Source: Sabellastarte sp. h YS-2021
Lineage: Eukaryota; Annelida; Polychaeta; Sabellida; Sabellidae
Length of the DNA: 64,000 nucleotides
NCBI GenBank assembly: GCA_964017235.1
Contig: OZ024936.1
Coordinates: 14,980,496-15,044,495 of the forward strand
Reading direction: 5' to 3'
Positions 1 through 10,600 of this stretch are shown piece by piece (within the stretch, counting starts at the first letter, position 1; each line of letters starts with the position of its first letter). Made by a program: the position numbers and the translations under genes. The notes beneath the pieces are model-generated. The model had not been told where the DNA came from. It saw nothing but the letters and a program-made list of their open reading frames with translations, and did not search any database.

Positions 1-720
1 GTCTATTGAGGGATAGTGTAGTGTGAAATATGTATCAAGATAACTATTTTTAGACACTCCATGGTTAACAGAAAAACCCTTTGGCCAACTCAGGTCCATA
101 ATGGTACGTTTTTTGTTGGAATTTGGCTTATCCCTTACCATTAGAGGGGAGACATGCATGGGAAAAGGTTTTTCATGATATGGTCCATGTATTGCACCGT
201 ATGACAGTTCCTCCAAGATATATTGTTCAACATGTGATGTGTTTTGGAGTGCCGACATATGGTTTGTATCTGAGGGATGGAGGATGCCATCTCGACAGAA
301 ATCTAACGGAAAGCCGTATTCGATTAAGTCCGGCAGTTGTTTATCCCAGAATCGGTGTAAGTGATAACGCCACCTTTGGGGCTTAAGCTGAGAAGCAATA
401 GGAATTCTGGCCCCTAAGAAATTGGGAATGCCAGTTTGTCGAACAATCTTATGGGCCGTAATGATGTCGGGAGGTCGATCATAGTCAATAGGATCGCCGT
501 GATATACTTTGAGGGGCGTAAGCGGGATGAAGCCAAAGTCATCACCATTTTGTTGCACACAGTTATTGTATTCCATACATTTATGCCTGTTGGCAAACAC
601 ATGATCTGGTATACGCTGGGTCGAAATATCGAGGCTATTGGGGTCATGAGTTGCGTAGCAACTGTTAACATTAGTTTGTTTTGCTATGCCATTGTTAACT
701 TGTGATGGTAAATCGTCTTG
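1..720 (-). CDS. Reverse transcriptase, N-terminal part (YR retrotransposon, family 1), cut by window edge
   Basis: On the minus strand a frame is open from about position 720 to the window edge. It carries the pre-RT and first RT segments of a DIRS/Ngaro-type polymerase. Short blocks such as TGIPNFLGARIPIA, IEYGFPLDF, LSYGAIHGPY and TIMDLSWPKGFSVN match, in the same order, LPNYKSARIPLP, LDYIKFGFPLSI, LNHDALLGPF and IILDLSYGDHSLN in the complete element at 42502-44286. In this family the RT copies element RNA and is followed by RNase H and a tyrosine recombinase; those parts lie beyond the window. The start codon was not determined, so the upstream limit is approximate. Confidence 0.65.
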
Positions 721-1436
721 TGCAGGAAATGGATTGTCACGCCTGCCCAAAGTGACATCCATTCCCTCGGGAGTTAACCCAGTTTTGTTTTTACTGGCCA
801 ATATGGGCATGGAGGCAGTGGTCAGGTGATGAACAACCTGAGATTGCTCAATCGGTGGATTTGTTTGCAGAGAATTTGGCGACCTGACTTTCTGTGCCCG
901 GTCAGTAATCTTATCTCTCTTTCGTTGGGAATTAGAATTACATGCACTTTGCCCTATGCTATCTGTGTGCACACTATCCCCAGCTGTATCCGAATCTTTA
1001 TTCAAGTTCTGTAGTATTTGGAAACGGTTAGAGGTGGGGATGTGACTATGTGCATCGGGTTCTACCTTGCCGGATTTTTTTGTATTCCTGAGAAAAGGTA
1101 ATCTTTTGTTACCATCAAATTGTGTATTTGCAGGGGCATAATTGTGAACCTCTTTCTGGAATTGATCCCGAGAAGCCTTGACATTGTTGATACTTGTTTT
1201 TTGGGGTAGTGTTTTCAAAAGCTGTTTGTCAAGGCTAGTACTTTGCTTCTTTACGACATCTGCATATGATAAACGTGGGGAATTTTCCCGAAGAGCCCTC
1301 TGCATGTGATACCATTGCAGGGCTGTTTGTTTGTTTGTCTCAACTTCTAGTATTCGGGGGGCAAGGTGAACATTGTTGGTCTGAACGACTCGTGTGCCAA
1401 AATGACGGGTATGGGTACCAAGACTCATACCCGGAG

Positions 1437-2621
1437 TTATTCGTTTTTTGTCTGTTTTTTCTGTTTATTGCGGCATTGTGATTCAGTATGAGTAAATGTT
1501 TTACCAGACGTGGCAAAGCAATGAGTGCAGATATGCTTGTAGAGGGTTCCCCGGGTATCATGGGATTTGAGGTGGGCACAGGAACCCTGGTTGTAATACT
1601 GGCACGGCATGCTTTTGGTGGCTTTAGTCGTTTGCTTTTTAGTACCTATGTGTTGGGAGGATGTACTAACCGGAGAAACATGCCTTTGAGCGTTTGCTCT
1701 TCTAACTCGGTCGATTTTTTCGACCTGTGCATAATCTTTAATTTCACCTTGTTCCATCCGGCATAAAAGAACGGCGTGACTGGCCTTTGCCGCCTCCCAG
1801 CTGAAATCATTTGCATCATCAAAAAGTGCTATCAGATAATCTAACATAGAATTTTGAATGTCCCTGTTCTGTTCATCACGCATTATGCGGCAAAAGCCAG
1901 TCACCCATTGAATGACAGATAGCTGGTCATATGATACCCGCTCTTTCTGTGAGCCGGACAAGACATATTCATGTGGCCATTTAACTTTGTTTGGCACAAA
2001 GACTTCTACGGGGCCGCCGCGTAACGATTTTTGTTTGTGCGTACCTGATTTTTCTGCCTCAGCTAACTCTTTGAGTCGTTTTTCAACTTGGGCTTGGATC
2101 AAGAGATCTTGTCTAATAGTGTGTAACTGTGGAATTTGGTCCACACTGAGTAGATGCTGAGTAGAATTTGGTGTAGCGGAGGTTTCCCCTTGTTTTGCAC
2201 TGATACTTTTGGACTTGTCATTACTCGGATGTTTATTTTTGCTGGTCTTAACGTTTTTAGGATCATTTGTTTTTTTACAGCGAGTCTGCTCTATTTTATC
2301 AAGTCTTTGACTGATTGTCTGTAATTGACTCAATATCTGGGAATTAATCAGTTGTTGGACTGCTGAATTGTCTGGAGCACTCTCACTAACATTATCGGAT
2401 CTTTCAGACTCCTGTCCCCCTGTTTGTTCCCCATCAGAAGTCCCCACAACATCACAATTTAAATCTGACTCCGAGGAACTATCAGATTCCTCATTGTGTG
2501 GTTGAGTATTCGTTTTGAGAAGTTGTGACAGGAAATCAGAATCATTATTCAACTGTAGTTGAATGGGAACTTGGATTTGATCTGCTTTGTTAGACCGCAA
2601 ATTGTAAGTGCTCTCCGACAT
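1437..2621 (-). CDS. Gag-like protein of YR retrotransposon, family 1 (394 aa)
   Basis: The frame is open for 394 residues from MSESTYNLRSNKAD. The N-terminal third is acidic and Ser-rich, as in many Gag-like proteins of YR elements. It is followed by a short coiled-coil-like stretch (SAVQQLINSQILSQLQTISQ), a basic linker and a central domain beginning near VEVFVPNKVKWPHEYVL. The end carries a Cys/His cluster of the form C-x7-C-x-H, then H-x-C-x2-C, then H-x4-C, also present in the gag frame at 44533-46206. This is not the retroviral CCHC knuckle. Presumed role: binding element RNA in a ribonucleoprotein particle (family knowledge plus inference). A decayed relative of this gag lies at 52.38-53.05 kb. 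It sits directly upstream of the RT frame on the same strand. Confidence 0.75.
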   Translation of the reverse strand: MSESTYNLRSNKADQIQVPIQLQLNNDSDFLSQLLKTNTQPHNEESDSSSESDLNCDVVGTSDGEQTGGQESERSDNVSESAPDNSAVQQLINSQILSQLQTISQRLDKIEQTRCKKTNDPKNVKTSKNKHPSNDKSKSISAKQGETSATPNSTQHLLSVDQIPQLHTIRQDLLIQAQVEKRLKELAEAEKSGTHKQKSLRGGPVEVFVPNKVKWPHEYVLSGSQKERVSYDQLSVIQWVTGFCRIMRDEQNRDIQNSMLDYLIALFDDANDFSWEAAKASHAVLLCRMEQGEIKDYAQVEKIDRVRRANAQRHVSPVSTSSQHIGTKKQTTKATKSMPCQYYNQGSCAHLKSHDTRGTLYKHICTHCFATSGKTFTHTESQCRNKQKKQTKNE

Positions 2622-3215
2622 GTTTAAAATCTACATACATAAATAGCCAAGTAACCTAAGCAGAACTCACTATATACTACTGGACTCTATAATACAATCA
2701 CCTTGAAAAGACAAGATTTAACAAGTGTTTTGTGATCAAGAGAATGTCAGACCATATAGCATAATTATAAATTACATATATGCACTAACGGTACAACATA
2801 GAATAATATCTATATGCGGTAACGGTAAATCAATACATATAGAAAACAACGGTAACTTCTATGTGCGTTAACGGCACCACATTACATATAGAATCTGACA
2901 AAAGATATGTGTATTAACGGTACATCAATATATAGTTAATATAAAACACTAAAACATATAAAAGAGCATAATAAAATGAAAATATAAAATGAAATTATAA
3001 AACCAAAGTCCAGTTGACTAGAAGACAAGATGTCTGCTGTTTTCAATGTGACCCCACTGCCAGCTGAAGTTTGAATGACAATGTCAGGTGAAGGATTATA
3101 GAGCATTCAAGTATGACCAATCAGAGGAGAGGAAAAACTAGGACAAGTGTGCTTGCTAAAGCTTGGAGAGGGTTTACAGGAATGAACCCGTCCACACCTA
3201 GATGTGGACCCGCAA
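2622..3215 (-). repeat. 5' leader and terminal repeat of family-1 YR element, with YAACGG motif array
   Basis: This is a non-coding, AT-rich leader between the gag start and the outer end of the element. Between 2786 and 2920 it carries five copies of YAACGG on the same strand, three of them in a longer shared context resembling TATRTGYRNTAACGGTAC. The outer end contains the perfect dyad GTCCACA-N6-TGTGGAC. The similarity to the relic at 53.4 kb stops just after CCCG, near 3213, which is why the boundary is placed there. Confidence 0.55.
2786..2920. promoter_or_regulatory. Cluster of five YAACGG (MYB-type) motifs in the retrotransposon leader
   Basis: YAACGG occurs at 2786, 2820, 2847, 2869 and 2915, all in the same orientation on the plus strand. 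Spacing is 22-46 bp. YAACGG/YAACTG is the core recognised by animal MYB proteins (established knowledge). That these copies control transcription of the element is inference; they could simply be a short degenerate tandem repeat. Confidence 0.35.
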
Positions 3216-3626
3216 CCTTGGCTAATTTTTCTGAAAAAGTTGAAAGCAGTGGGACAACATTTTTAAAATATACCCCTTGAACTTCTTCTTCAGTCAAACA
3301 CTGAGTTAATTTGCAATAAATTAGACATCACACCTGATATGTCAGAACTTGGGATGCAGCATGTGAAGGGACCAGTGCCATATTGATTCCTTGCAGCCAC
3401 ACGGAACTCCACAGCAGAACCTGTAACAGAATAGATGACAGAGGACAGCTGACACATGGTTCAAATGACAATGGATCTAATATGACGCTGCATGGTGTCA
3501 GCAAGGTAGTTTATAATTTTAACTTTAATAATGTAGTTTCAACACACTGCAATTGTACAAAAGGTATTTAAATTTTTCCAGCAACTTGACCAAATGAAAT
3601 ATGAAAGGAACGCATAGAGTGCAGAC
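3216..3626. other. Intergenic, no gene seen
   Basis: Non-coding sequence between the YR element and a SINE. One 62-codon open frame has no recognisable features. The last 15 bases (3612-3626) are the left target-site duplicate of the SINE that follows. Confidence 0.5.
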
Positions 3627-3851
3627 AGGGGGCTCGGTGGTGTAGCGGTTAGAGTTCGCGCCTCCAACCTCTGAGGCCGCCAGTTCGAATCTCCAGCTGG
3701 GCACTTCATGTTGGAAAGTTGGTAGCTACTTGCTGATGCCCGGTGGTTTACAGTGCAGTATGCACTAGTTTCCACCATCTGTAAACTACCCATCGCAATA
3801 TGACCCTGGCTGTTGAACGCGACATAAAACAGCAAATAAATCTAAATAAAT
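3627..3851 (+). mobile_element. SINE family A (tRNA-derived), full length
   Basis: The head begins GGGGCTCGGTGGTGTAGCGG and contains a tRNA-like B box (AGTTCGAATC). The tail ends in the module TGACCCTGGCTGTTGAACGC followed by an AATAAA-like run. It is flanked by imperfect 15-bp target duplicates (3612-3626 CATAGAGTGCAGACA and 3852-3866 CATACCGTGCAGACA), showing insertion by target-primed reverse transcription. The two mismatches between the duplicates suggest a moderately old copy. Confidence 0.85.
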
Positions 3852-3866
3852 CATACCGTGCAGACA

Positions 3867-4266
3867 TTCACTGAAGGGATGGGTATGAAATTTTGGGATT
3901 TTTTATCCAGAATATGATAATAATCTTTGTCTAAAATGTAATCACTTCTTTCTTTCATCAGGCCCTACCCACAAGAAATTTCACAAAGATACATTCATCA
4001 AGTTTTGAGAAATAACAAACACAGACAAGGATAGAGACAAACAGGTAAATGTACACACCGAAAAATAGAAGATAATAAATGACATAAATCAAGGCAGTTA
4101 TTGTAAACATCATTACAGGCTTGCAATGCGATTCAAAGTTACCTTTTTGTTCAAATTATTGTATGTTTAAGTTTGAGGAATGAAACATTTAGCTAATTGT
4201 TTAAGGTTTACTTTTATTTGAATAACTTTCACCACTGGGGGATCTGCAGATTTCACAAACACTTTA
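3867..4266. other. 3' flank of the ROCO gene; possible alternative last exon
   Basis: Mostly AT-rich non-coding sequence. On the minus strand a possible acceptor near 4252 (TCTGCAG) opens a short frame, DPPVVKVIQIKVN..., that ends at 4167. It would join in phase to a donor inside exon 4, giving an alternative C-terminus for the ROCO protein. AATAAA in minus-strand sense lies near 4213-4218 and 4263-4268. Confidence 0.3.
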
Positions 4267-4511
4267 TTAATCATTTTGAAAAATTTTACTTTGGTCAGCA
4301 TAAAAAGGAAAATAATCACCATGAAAAGTATATGAGCTGCCTTGTATAGGAAAATCCAGTGGTGTCCACTCTCCGCTAACACTTTTGACTTCAAGCACAG
4401 AGTTGGTGATTGGTAGTCCACAAGTCTTTGGCAAACACCACTTCAGTGAGAAGATGTCAGGGTAGATTTGTGTACAGTCCAAATACACAACCGGTGGAGG
4501 CGGCTCCCTTG
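4267..4511 (-). CDS. ROCO gene exon 4: FN3-like module and stop
   Basis: The acceptor TTTATAG lies at 4512-4518. The translation AREPPPPVVYLDCTQIYP... has the FN3 marks: a proline-rich start, a Leu-x-Trp core (SLKWCLP), a GLPIT turn, VLEVKS, and a Trp in GEWTPL, ending near SSYTF. The last two FN3 strands are not evident, so the module is either incomplete in this reading or finished by another exon. The frame stops at 4267. A donor inside it (CATG|GTGATT) offers an alternative end. Confidence 0.6.
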
Positions 4512-7500
4512 CTATAAACATTTAAAGGGAAAAAAAATAAAATAGGTGTTTTCACTACTGTCTTGCAGCTGAGCCTGTTAGAAAGATAAAAAAGTCCTGC
4601 GCAAAACGCTGACATATAAATATGTGGCAAAGTAGCTTTCCTTCAACCTACTTCTCCATATCCAATTTTATAGGGCCAATTATTGTTTTAATTTATTACT
4701 TTTGTTCACAGTCAATAATTCATCAATTATATTTGTTTAGAAGACTGTGTTGTAAGACTATGAATTAAATGTATGTGTATATACATAACTGGGACTCTTG
4801 TATATACCTTCCCAGTGCTTTTCAAGGTAATCTGTCACATCGTTCAGTGCCTTTGACTGTCTTGCTTTACTGTCATCATCTGTAAATTATAGTAAAGACT
4901 TATGGTTATAAGTATAAATTAATGTTAATGACAATGTGATATTAAAGTAATCTATCCATTTATACAAATGGAAAGGAGAAAGGACAAAATGCCATCGTTT
5001 CCCTGTTGGTAAAAATGATATCCCCTCTGAAACCCTAATAATTTTTCAACTTTATTTGAAAATTTGAACATATCTTAAATCGGAATACAAATGAAGAGCA
5101 GAGTATTGGGAAGGTGCTCTATCAGGCAATATGAGTTAATTATTTATAGGAGAACTGTGTATTCCTTAATTGATAATAAATTTCATCACAGTACTTTGAA
5201 TGCCAATATTCATTTCATTTTAAACATATTTTTCTAGGAACCAAAAAATACAAAATTAGGTATGAATGTTAGTGTTAATTGCTAGGTACATAGGAGAATA
5301 TTCCATAAACACGATATATAAGTGCAAACATGAAAGCCAAGTCATCAGTTTTTAGATTTAACCACTAGAAATCAACTGAAAGACAGGAAGCCATTTTCAG
5401 GTAAATAGAAGTGAAATTCACCTTTAAAATAAGCAATGAGCAAAGCTGCTGGGATATTCCATAGTGTAGCCATTCTGGGACATGCAACAAAAGCAGGTAC
5501 CAGTACATCTTTCGAGGGGAAGACCTGCTCTGGTAGCCAATGATGTGGAGGAGAGATGCATAGAATGACACAATGGCCACAAACAAAGTGTATACTTCTT
5601 AATACACCTTGCCATGGCTTTAATATAGCCTGCAGATCCTTTAAAAGAGACTCCACAACTTTCCAAACCAGTGGCATATCATCAACTTTACCATGCAAGC
5701 AGAGATCGATGGTTGAATTGCTGTTTGAGCGAATGAGGACACATCGCACAGAACCAAATGATATCTCTAAACCATCATGCCATGCCTGCCTGTCACCCAT
5801 GTAGTGGCACTCATGCGTTGCTTTCCTCTGCAGGCAGACAGACACCATCTCAAAAACATTCAGTGGTATGCGGTTGAAGAACTCGTATTGTAGGTGAACG
5901 GACCCATGTGTCTTGTCAAACTTCATGATATTGTCTCTGTCAATGTGTGCAGGACACTCCTGTGACTCAACAAACCATGGGAAAAAGTGCAATGCATCAT
6001 CCTTTGAGACACTGTAGCACAGATTGAATGATTGCATCAACCTCAGCAGAACAGTTTCATCTTCAAAGGAAACACCATAGTGTTCCCAAAGGTAAGATAA
6101 CAGCTTTCGACCCAACAATCCCTCCCTTTTATAGCGCTGCACTGCTAAGTCACATTCATGTTTCTTGAATTTTTCCTGCAATTTTTCATTGCTGTCATAG
6201 TTGATAACTTGACCAATGTTGTGATGAAAGAGAGACTTGAACAAATCTGCAAGCAAGTCAATGTCATGGAAAACAAAGTCCTTCAAGAATGGGTTGTTTT
6301 CATAATGTAAAAAGAGATTGGTGTCAGCAAAATATTGGAGTGGACCAACAATATCAGAATCTGGTCTTGCATGTGTTGCTACTTTGAAGTGGTATGCAGT
6401 TTCATCCAAAGTCATGTATATCTTTTGGATTCCAGTGATTCGTTTGTAAAATTTCACCCATGATTCTGGAATAACTGCACGTTTTTCATCTAACGCATCC
6501 ACAAGACAGTCTTTCACTTCTTTCATGCCAGAATAGTTTTGACTGGAAACACAGAAGAAAGGCAAGTTTGATCTTCTAGCCTCGAAAACTGTCAGTAGAT
6601 TGTTAGTGTCATCAATAATATCTTTATTCTCTTTAGCCACCTTCTTTTGCCGGAGCAGTTTCTTCAGACTGCTGATCTCATCATCAAGAAATTGCGTCAG
6701 CTTTTCCATGATGACATCTCTGTTCCATGCCATATGATCTGCCTGAAGGAGGTCAATGTGTGTGAGGATGATGTATAGTGTGTTCTGTGGGTACTGATGT
6801 AGAGCATGACGCAGAACTTCAGTGGTTTTGGCTGTATCTTTTGGCTTGACTTTGGTCAAATCATGCACTATGAAAAGTAAACTGTCCCTTGTTATAAACA
6901 GTGGGCTGGTAATGGTGTAAATCATATGACCACCTTGGTCATAGATATGTATGATGTCCTCTTTTGTGATGTTCCACTGCTTCAAGTTAATGACTTGAGT
7001 TCTGTCATCAACGTTGACCAGAATGGCTTTGCCCGCAATGAGACTTTCCACCATGCTTGATTTTCCTGCCTCAGTTGAACCCAGTAACACCAACCTAAAA
7101 GTACATTTTAAAAAGCACAATTTATAAAGAGAGAAATATTATTAAAATGTATCCTTTAATTTGAATGTACCAAAATAACATCATCTGCACAGGTTTCCTA
7201 TGATAGCAAAATAACTGTTTTAATGTAAAGCAATTGCATATATCAATGATTTTTAATGCTTTGTAAAGCATTAGCTGAGTTCCTTGAGTGAAATATACAC
7301 AAATTTATCTGCATTTATTTTATTTTTTTATTTGATTTTAAGTTTTTGTCATTGGCAAATTTGCTGAATTCTAATTTTTTAAATTACACCTAATGAGGTT
7401 TAATTCTGTGAACTGACAAGAGGTTTGGTATATTTTCATACTCATTTTGCATAGAAGTGTATTAAATATACCATACAGCTTATTAGGGATGCAGCCATAA

Positions 7501-9759
7501 TTAAAACTGTTAGGAGGTTTGTTTGCTACCCCACCCTCTCCAACTCTTTCACATAATTTAAAAAATGGAAAAAAAATAAAACTATCATGACAAATTAAAT
7601 TTTCAAAATAAAATAAGCTCCAAATGCATACATGCATGGTATATCATTTCGCCTAAATCGGCAGTTTTAGCTAAAAACAAACTTTGCAACTGTACTGTCC
7701 TACATAATGACTTTTCATATGCAGCAACTTGATACAAAACAAAACACACAATAATAATCCATGGTAGGTTCTCATTGCTAACAATTGTGCATTTTTGAGA
7801 ATTGAAAATACCATATAAAGTGAAAATGCCAAAATGACAACAGACATACACTAACTGTTTTACTGATTTTACCGTGTTACTGTCTTACTAATTGGGATTT
7901 GTAATTTCTGAGGCTTGTGTAATATTGTGGGTGCAGATTTGAAGTAGAAGTTATGTTATCAACACTTCAAAGCCTTGTTGAATGTTAATTGACTTGGTTT
8001 TGTGTGAAAGTAGATTTACATTTTGTGGCCAGTGCTAATTCTAATCAACAAAATTGCATGTTACTGGACATAAAACAAGCACAAACAAGAATTTTGTGGT
8101 CAAACTGGCACGAAGCAGTAACTCAAAAATACACACCTCATTATCTAACATATCTGTAAACAAGGCCCTAATCTGAAAAGCAGAATTTTTGTCAGAGGAA
8201 AGAAAAAGACAGTTTGATATAATTTTAAAATACAATTTTGTTTTTTATATTTGAAGTTCATATATTTTTATGTGACTTTGCGCTTTTAAGCTTGTAAAAA
8301 GTATTACATGTGGTTCAATCGAGCTGAAAATTAATCTGCCAACAGTAGCTTTTCCTCCTGGTTCATTGGTCTTTCCCCTTTGTAGAGATGTTTCCTGTTT
8401 TAGTATTCCTCTCTCTAAAACTTTCACCGCGAAAAACTAATAGTGACACCTCTTGATTGTGTTTTCCCATGCTTAATTTAAGATTCCTAAACTTACATTA
8501 AGTTTTATATACATAAATGTCATTTACACATACCTTCTTCTTGACTGTTTTACCCTTTTTGACAGGGCCATCTCTTTGAAGTATTTCTGAACAGACTTCA
8601 AACCATATCTAAATACTTCTGTTGGAGGTTGCTTGAGGAATCCATCATTGACGTCGTATTTTGTCAGGTGGTTATAACCTTGCTCATTTTGAAAAAATTC
8701 TTCATCAAGAGTATCTATTTCCCAGGATGATATGTGTGTATTCACATCATAGATTCGGGTGATCTTATTTCCTATCAGATTTAGTCTGACTCGCCAATGC
8801 TGACTAAAATCTCTGATTTCAGTGACTTCATTGTTTTCAAGGACAATCCTTTCTATGTTTAGTGGTAGTGTGGATGGCTCAATATCTGTGATTTGGTTAT
8901 TGTCAAGAAACAACCTAGTTAGTTTCCGATGCTGACTAAAATCCCCCAGTTTTGTGAGTTGATTCCGACCCATGTCTAACGCCTCTATATTTAGAGGTAT
9001 TTTGGATGGCTGCATATCTGTGATTTGATTTCCTTCCAGATACAGATTGGTTAGTTCCTGATGCTTACTAAAATCGTCCACTTCAGTGAGTTGATTGTGG
9101 CTCATTCCTAACACCTTTATATTTAGAGGTATTTTTAATGGATTGATGTCATTGACTTGGATTGCTGACAGATCCAGTGTAACTAGTTTTTTGCACTGAC
9201 TGAAATCTGGAACTTCTGTGAGTGGATTCTTATTAATGTTCAACAACTCTAGATTTGGAGGTAGTTTGGAGACATCTATGTAAGTGATCCTGTTACCACC
9301 CAGCCACAGATTGACAAGTTGGTGGTTCTGACTTAGATATCTCAGTTCAGTGATTAAATTATCACTCACACTTAACATTTGTATGTTTACAGGTAATTTC
9401 GTTGGATCAATGTCTCTTATTTGATTGTTGTCCAAGATCAGTGTAATTAGTTTCTTGTGCTGACTAAAATCTTTCAATTCAGCTATTTTATTATTGTTTA
9501 GCCTTAATTCCTTTAAATTTACTGGGAGTTTGGAAGGATCTAGAGACTTAATTAAGTTGTTGTCAAAGTGCAACTCCTCTAGTCTGCGATGCTGGCTCAG
9601 GTCACCCATATCATGTATTTTGTTTTTATTAATTTTCAGCACTGATATCTCAGTGGGAATCTTTTCTGCATCAACTTCCGTTATGTTGTTCTGAGACATG
9701 ACCAATATTTTGAGTTCCTTAAAGTTTGTGCACCCCTTGATATCTGGCACACTTTCCAT
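4267..9759 (-). CDS. ROCO-family protein: LRR - Roc GTPase - COR - FN3-like (about 1071 aa, four exons)
   Basis: Exons on the minus strand are 9759-8534, 7094-5422, 4879-4808 and 4511-4267. Every junction has GT/AG borders and keeps the frame (phases 2, 1, 1), giving 1071 codons plus a stop. Domains: LRRs about 1-345, a C-cap to about 408, Roc about 409-600 with P-loop GSTEAGKS (414-421), switch-like DQGGH (461-465) and THID (520-523) as the G4 motif, COR about 616-940, a short acidic/basic linker, and an FN3-like module about 994-1050. The LRR-Roc-COR order and size resemble MFHAS1/MASL1-type ROCO proteins, which are cytosolic signalling GTPases whose COR domain mediates dimerisation (family knowledge). 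The FN3-like tail is unusual. No kinase domain or signal peptide is seen. The start is the first ATG of the LRR frame and has no acceptor immediately before it; a further 5' exon is possible. The C-terminus could instead use another exon near 4252-4167. Confidence 0.8.
4808..4879 (-). CDS. ROCO gene exon 3 (72 bp linker exon)
   Basis: This small exon is too short to stand out as an open frame. It is bounded by TTTACAG (acceptor, 4880-4886) and GAAG|GTATAT (donor, 4808/4807). In phase 1 it reads DDDSKARQSKALNDVTDYLEK and so on, a charged and probably helical linker between COR and the FN3-like module. Support comes from the splice borders and exact phase match on both sides. Confidence 0.65.
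5422..7094 (-). CDS. ROCO gene exon 2: Roc GTPase and COR domains
   Basis: The acceptor TTTTAG lies at 7095-7100, and the exon opens with the Roc beta-1 strand and P-loop (RLVLLGSTEAGKS after splicing). DQGGH sits where ROCO proteins usually have DFxGx. LTHIDLL is the guanine-specificity motif and FFCVSSQN fits G5. COR follows, with the typical GPLQYF...LFLHY...DLLADLF core and a Cys/His-containing end (FVCGHC). The donor AAAG|GTGAAT at 5422/5421 is preferred to read-through, because read-through reaches a stop after 17 residues and would lose the in-frame exons 3 and 4. Confidence 0.85.
7095..8533 (-). other. Intron 1 of the ROCO gene
   Basis: A 1.44-kb AT-rich intron with GTATGT donor and TTTTAG acceptor. 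Its short open frames show no recognisable protein and no repeat was recognised inside it. Confidence 0.7.
8534..9759 (-). CDS. ROCO gene exon 1: leucine-rich repeats
   Basis: The exon encodes residues 1-408. After a 32-residue lead-in there are seven superunits of about 44 residues (132 bp), starting near residue 33. Each holds two LRRs, one of the type LPxNIxxLxLxxNxLTEL and one of the type DFSQHxxLxxLxLDNNQI. The constant superunit length points to expansion by duplication of two-repeat units. The region ends in a C-cap with QPPTEVFRYGLKSVQKYF, which resembles the segment joining LRRs to Roc in ROCO proteins. The donor AAG|GTATGT lies at 8534/8533. Confidence 0.85.
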
Positions 9760-10600
9760 TGTATTATTTTTTAAAAATAACTTTGTAAAGTTTTATTCCG
9801 AGGTAATCCATTGACTCTCATTAAAAACCCATGGCGAGTATGTCTAATCTTACTCCAGTCTAAAACATCAGCCATTATGTCTGTTAAGTATGTAATTAAC
9901 CTACAGGGGACGACTGAAATGGATTACACATAGTATTTCTGAGTTAATAATATGTATGGTTCGGCATCGCTAGTTTTGGCAGAAGAGACTTCTCAGCTTT
10001 GTATTCACACCCACTTTCGGCATTCCTCAGACTGTTATTGCAGTACAATAACCTAAAATCTGGACACAATCTACAAGTTACATTCACGAGTCTTATAGCC
10101 ACACCCAGTTGGGAATGTGCCATTTTTTTCCCGTCTGGTATGTAGAAGTTCCTGACGACCAAAGAAAGTGTACAAAACTTTGGAACTTTTCCATGACTTT
10201 TAATTGGATATCACTTCACTTTACTCCTGTATCTGAACTTTTTAAGCTTCTTAACATTTTTACTGTGCACAATATCATGTGTCAGTTATTTTTCAATTCA
10301 CTCAAAATGTATACTATGAAAATTATACTAACTCCATGCTGATTGGATGTAAATGACAGTTCTATGGCATTTTTCTTTTGATGTATCATGTTCACTAGTA
10401 TGTCTCATTAGATACATTGATCCATATATTACATATTTGTAACAGATGTAGCGTGCCAAGGGTTCTAGTAAAGTCAGGATATATCTAGGGATGGTATCTA
10501 GTATCAGGCCAACATGGTTAATAGCAAAATGAAATATTAGAACGACAACAGGTTTATTCACACTATATATAATGTTTAACCAGCGGGGCTGGGGCTGAAT
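9760..10600. other. Upstream of the ROCO gene; no gene seen
   Basis: This would hold the 5' UTR and promoter of the minus-strand ROCO gene. I see no clear TATA box and no further LRR coding sequence. Its short open frames show nothing recognisable. Confidence 0.4.

Larger units (their letters stand above)
1..3215 (-). mobile_element. YR (DIRS/Ngaro-like) retrotransposon, family 1, 5' part; continues off left edge
   Basis: Read on the minus strand, this is the 5' portion of a tyrosine-recombinase retrotransposon: a terminal repeat and leader (about 3215-2622), a gag-like frame (2621-1437), then the start of a reverse-transcriptase frame that runs off the window. Family placement comes from protein similarity to the complete element at 40873-46384: the gag proteins share the same Cys/His pattern near their ends, and the RT N-terminal segments align (ARIP, EYGFPL/KFGFPL, IMDLS/ILDLS). 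The outer end carries a dyad at 3190-3209 that recurs in the relic at 53.4 kb. The frames visible here are long and open, so the copy may be fairly young. Whether the whole element is intact cannot be judged because the RT, RNase H and recombinase parts lie outside. Confidence 0.8.

Noticed and set aside
1266-2160. Plus-strand frames of 71-92 codons over the family-1 gag
   Set aside because: Shadows of the 394-codon minus-strand frame.
3640-3690. tRNA-like sequences here and at 49.14, 57.44 and similar places as tRNA genes
   Set aside because: Each is the head of a SINE with body, tail and, usually, target duplicates; none folds into a clean isolated tRNA gene by eye.
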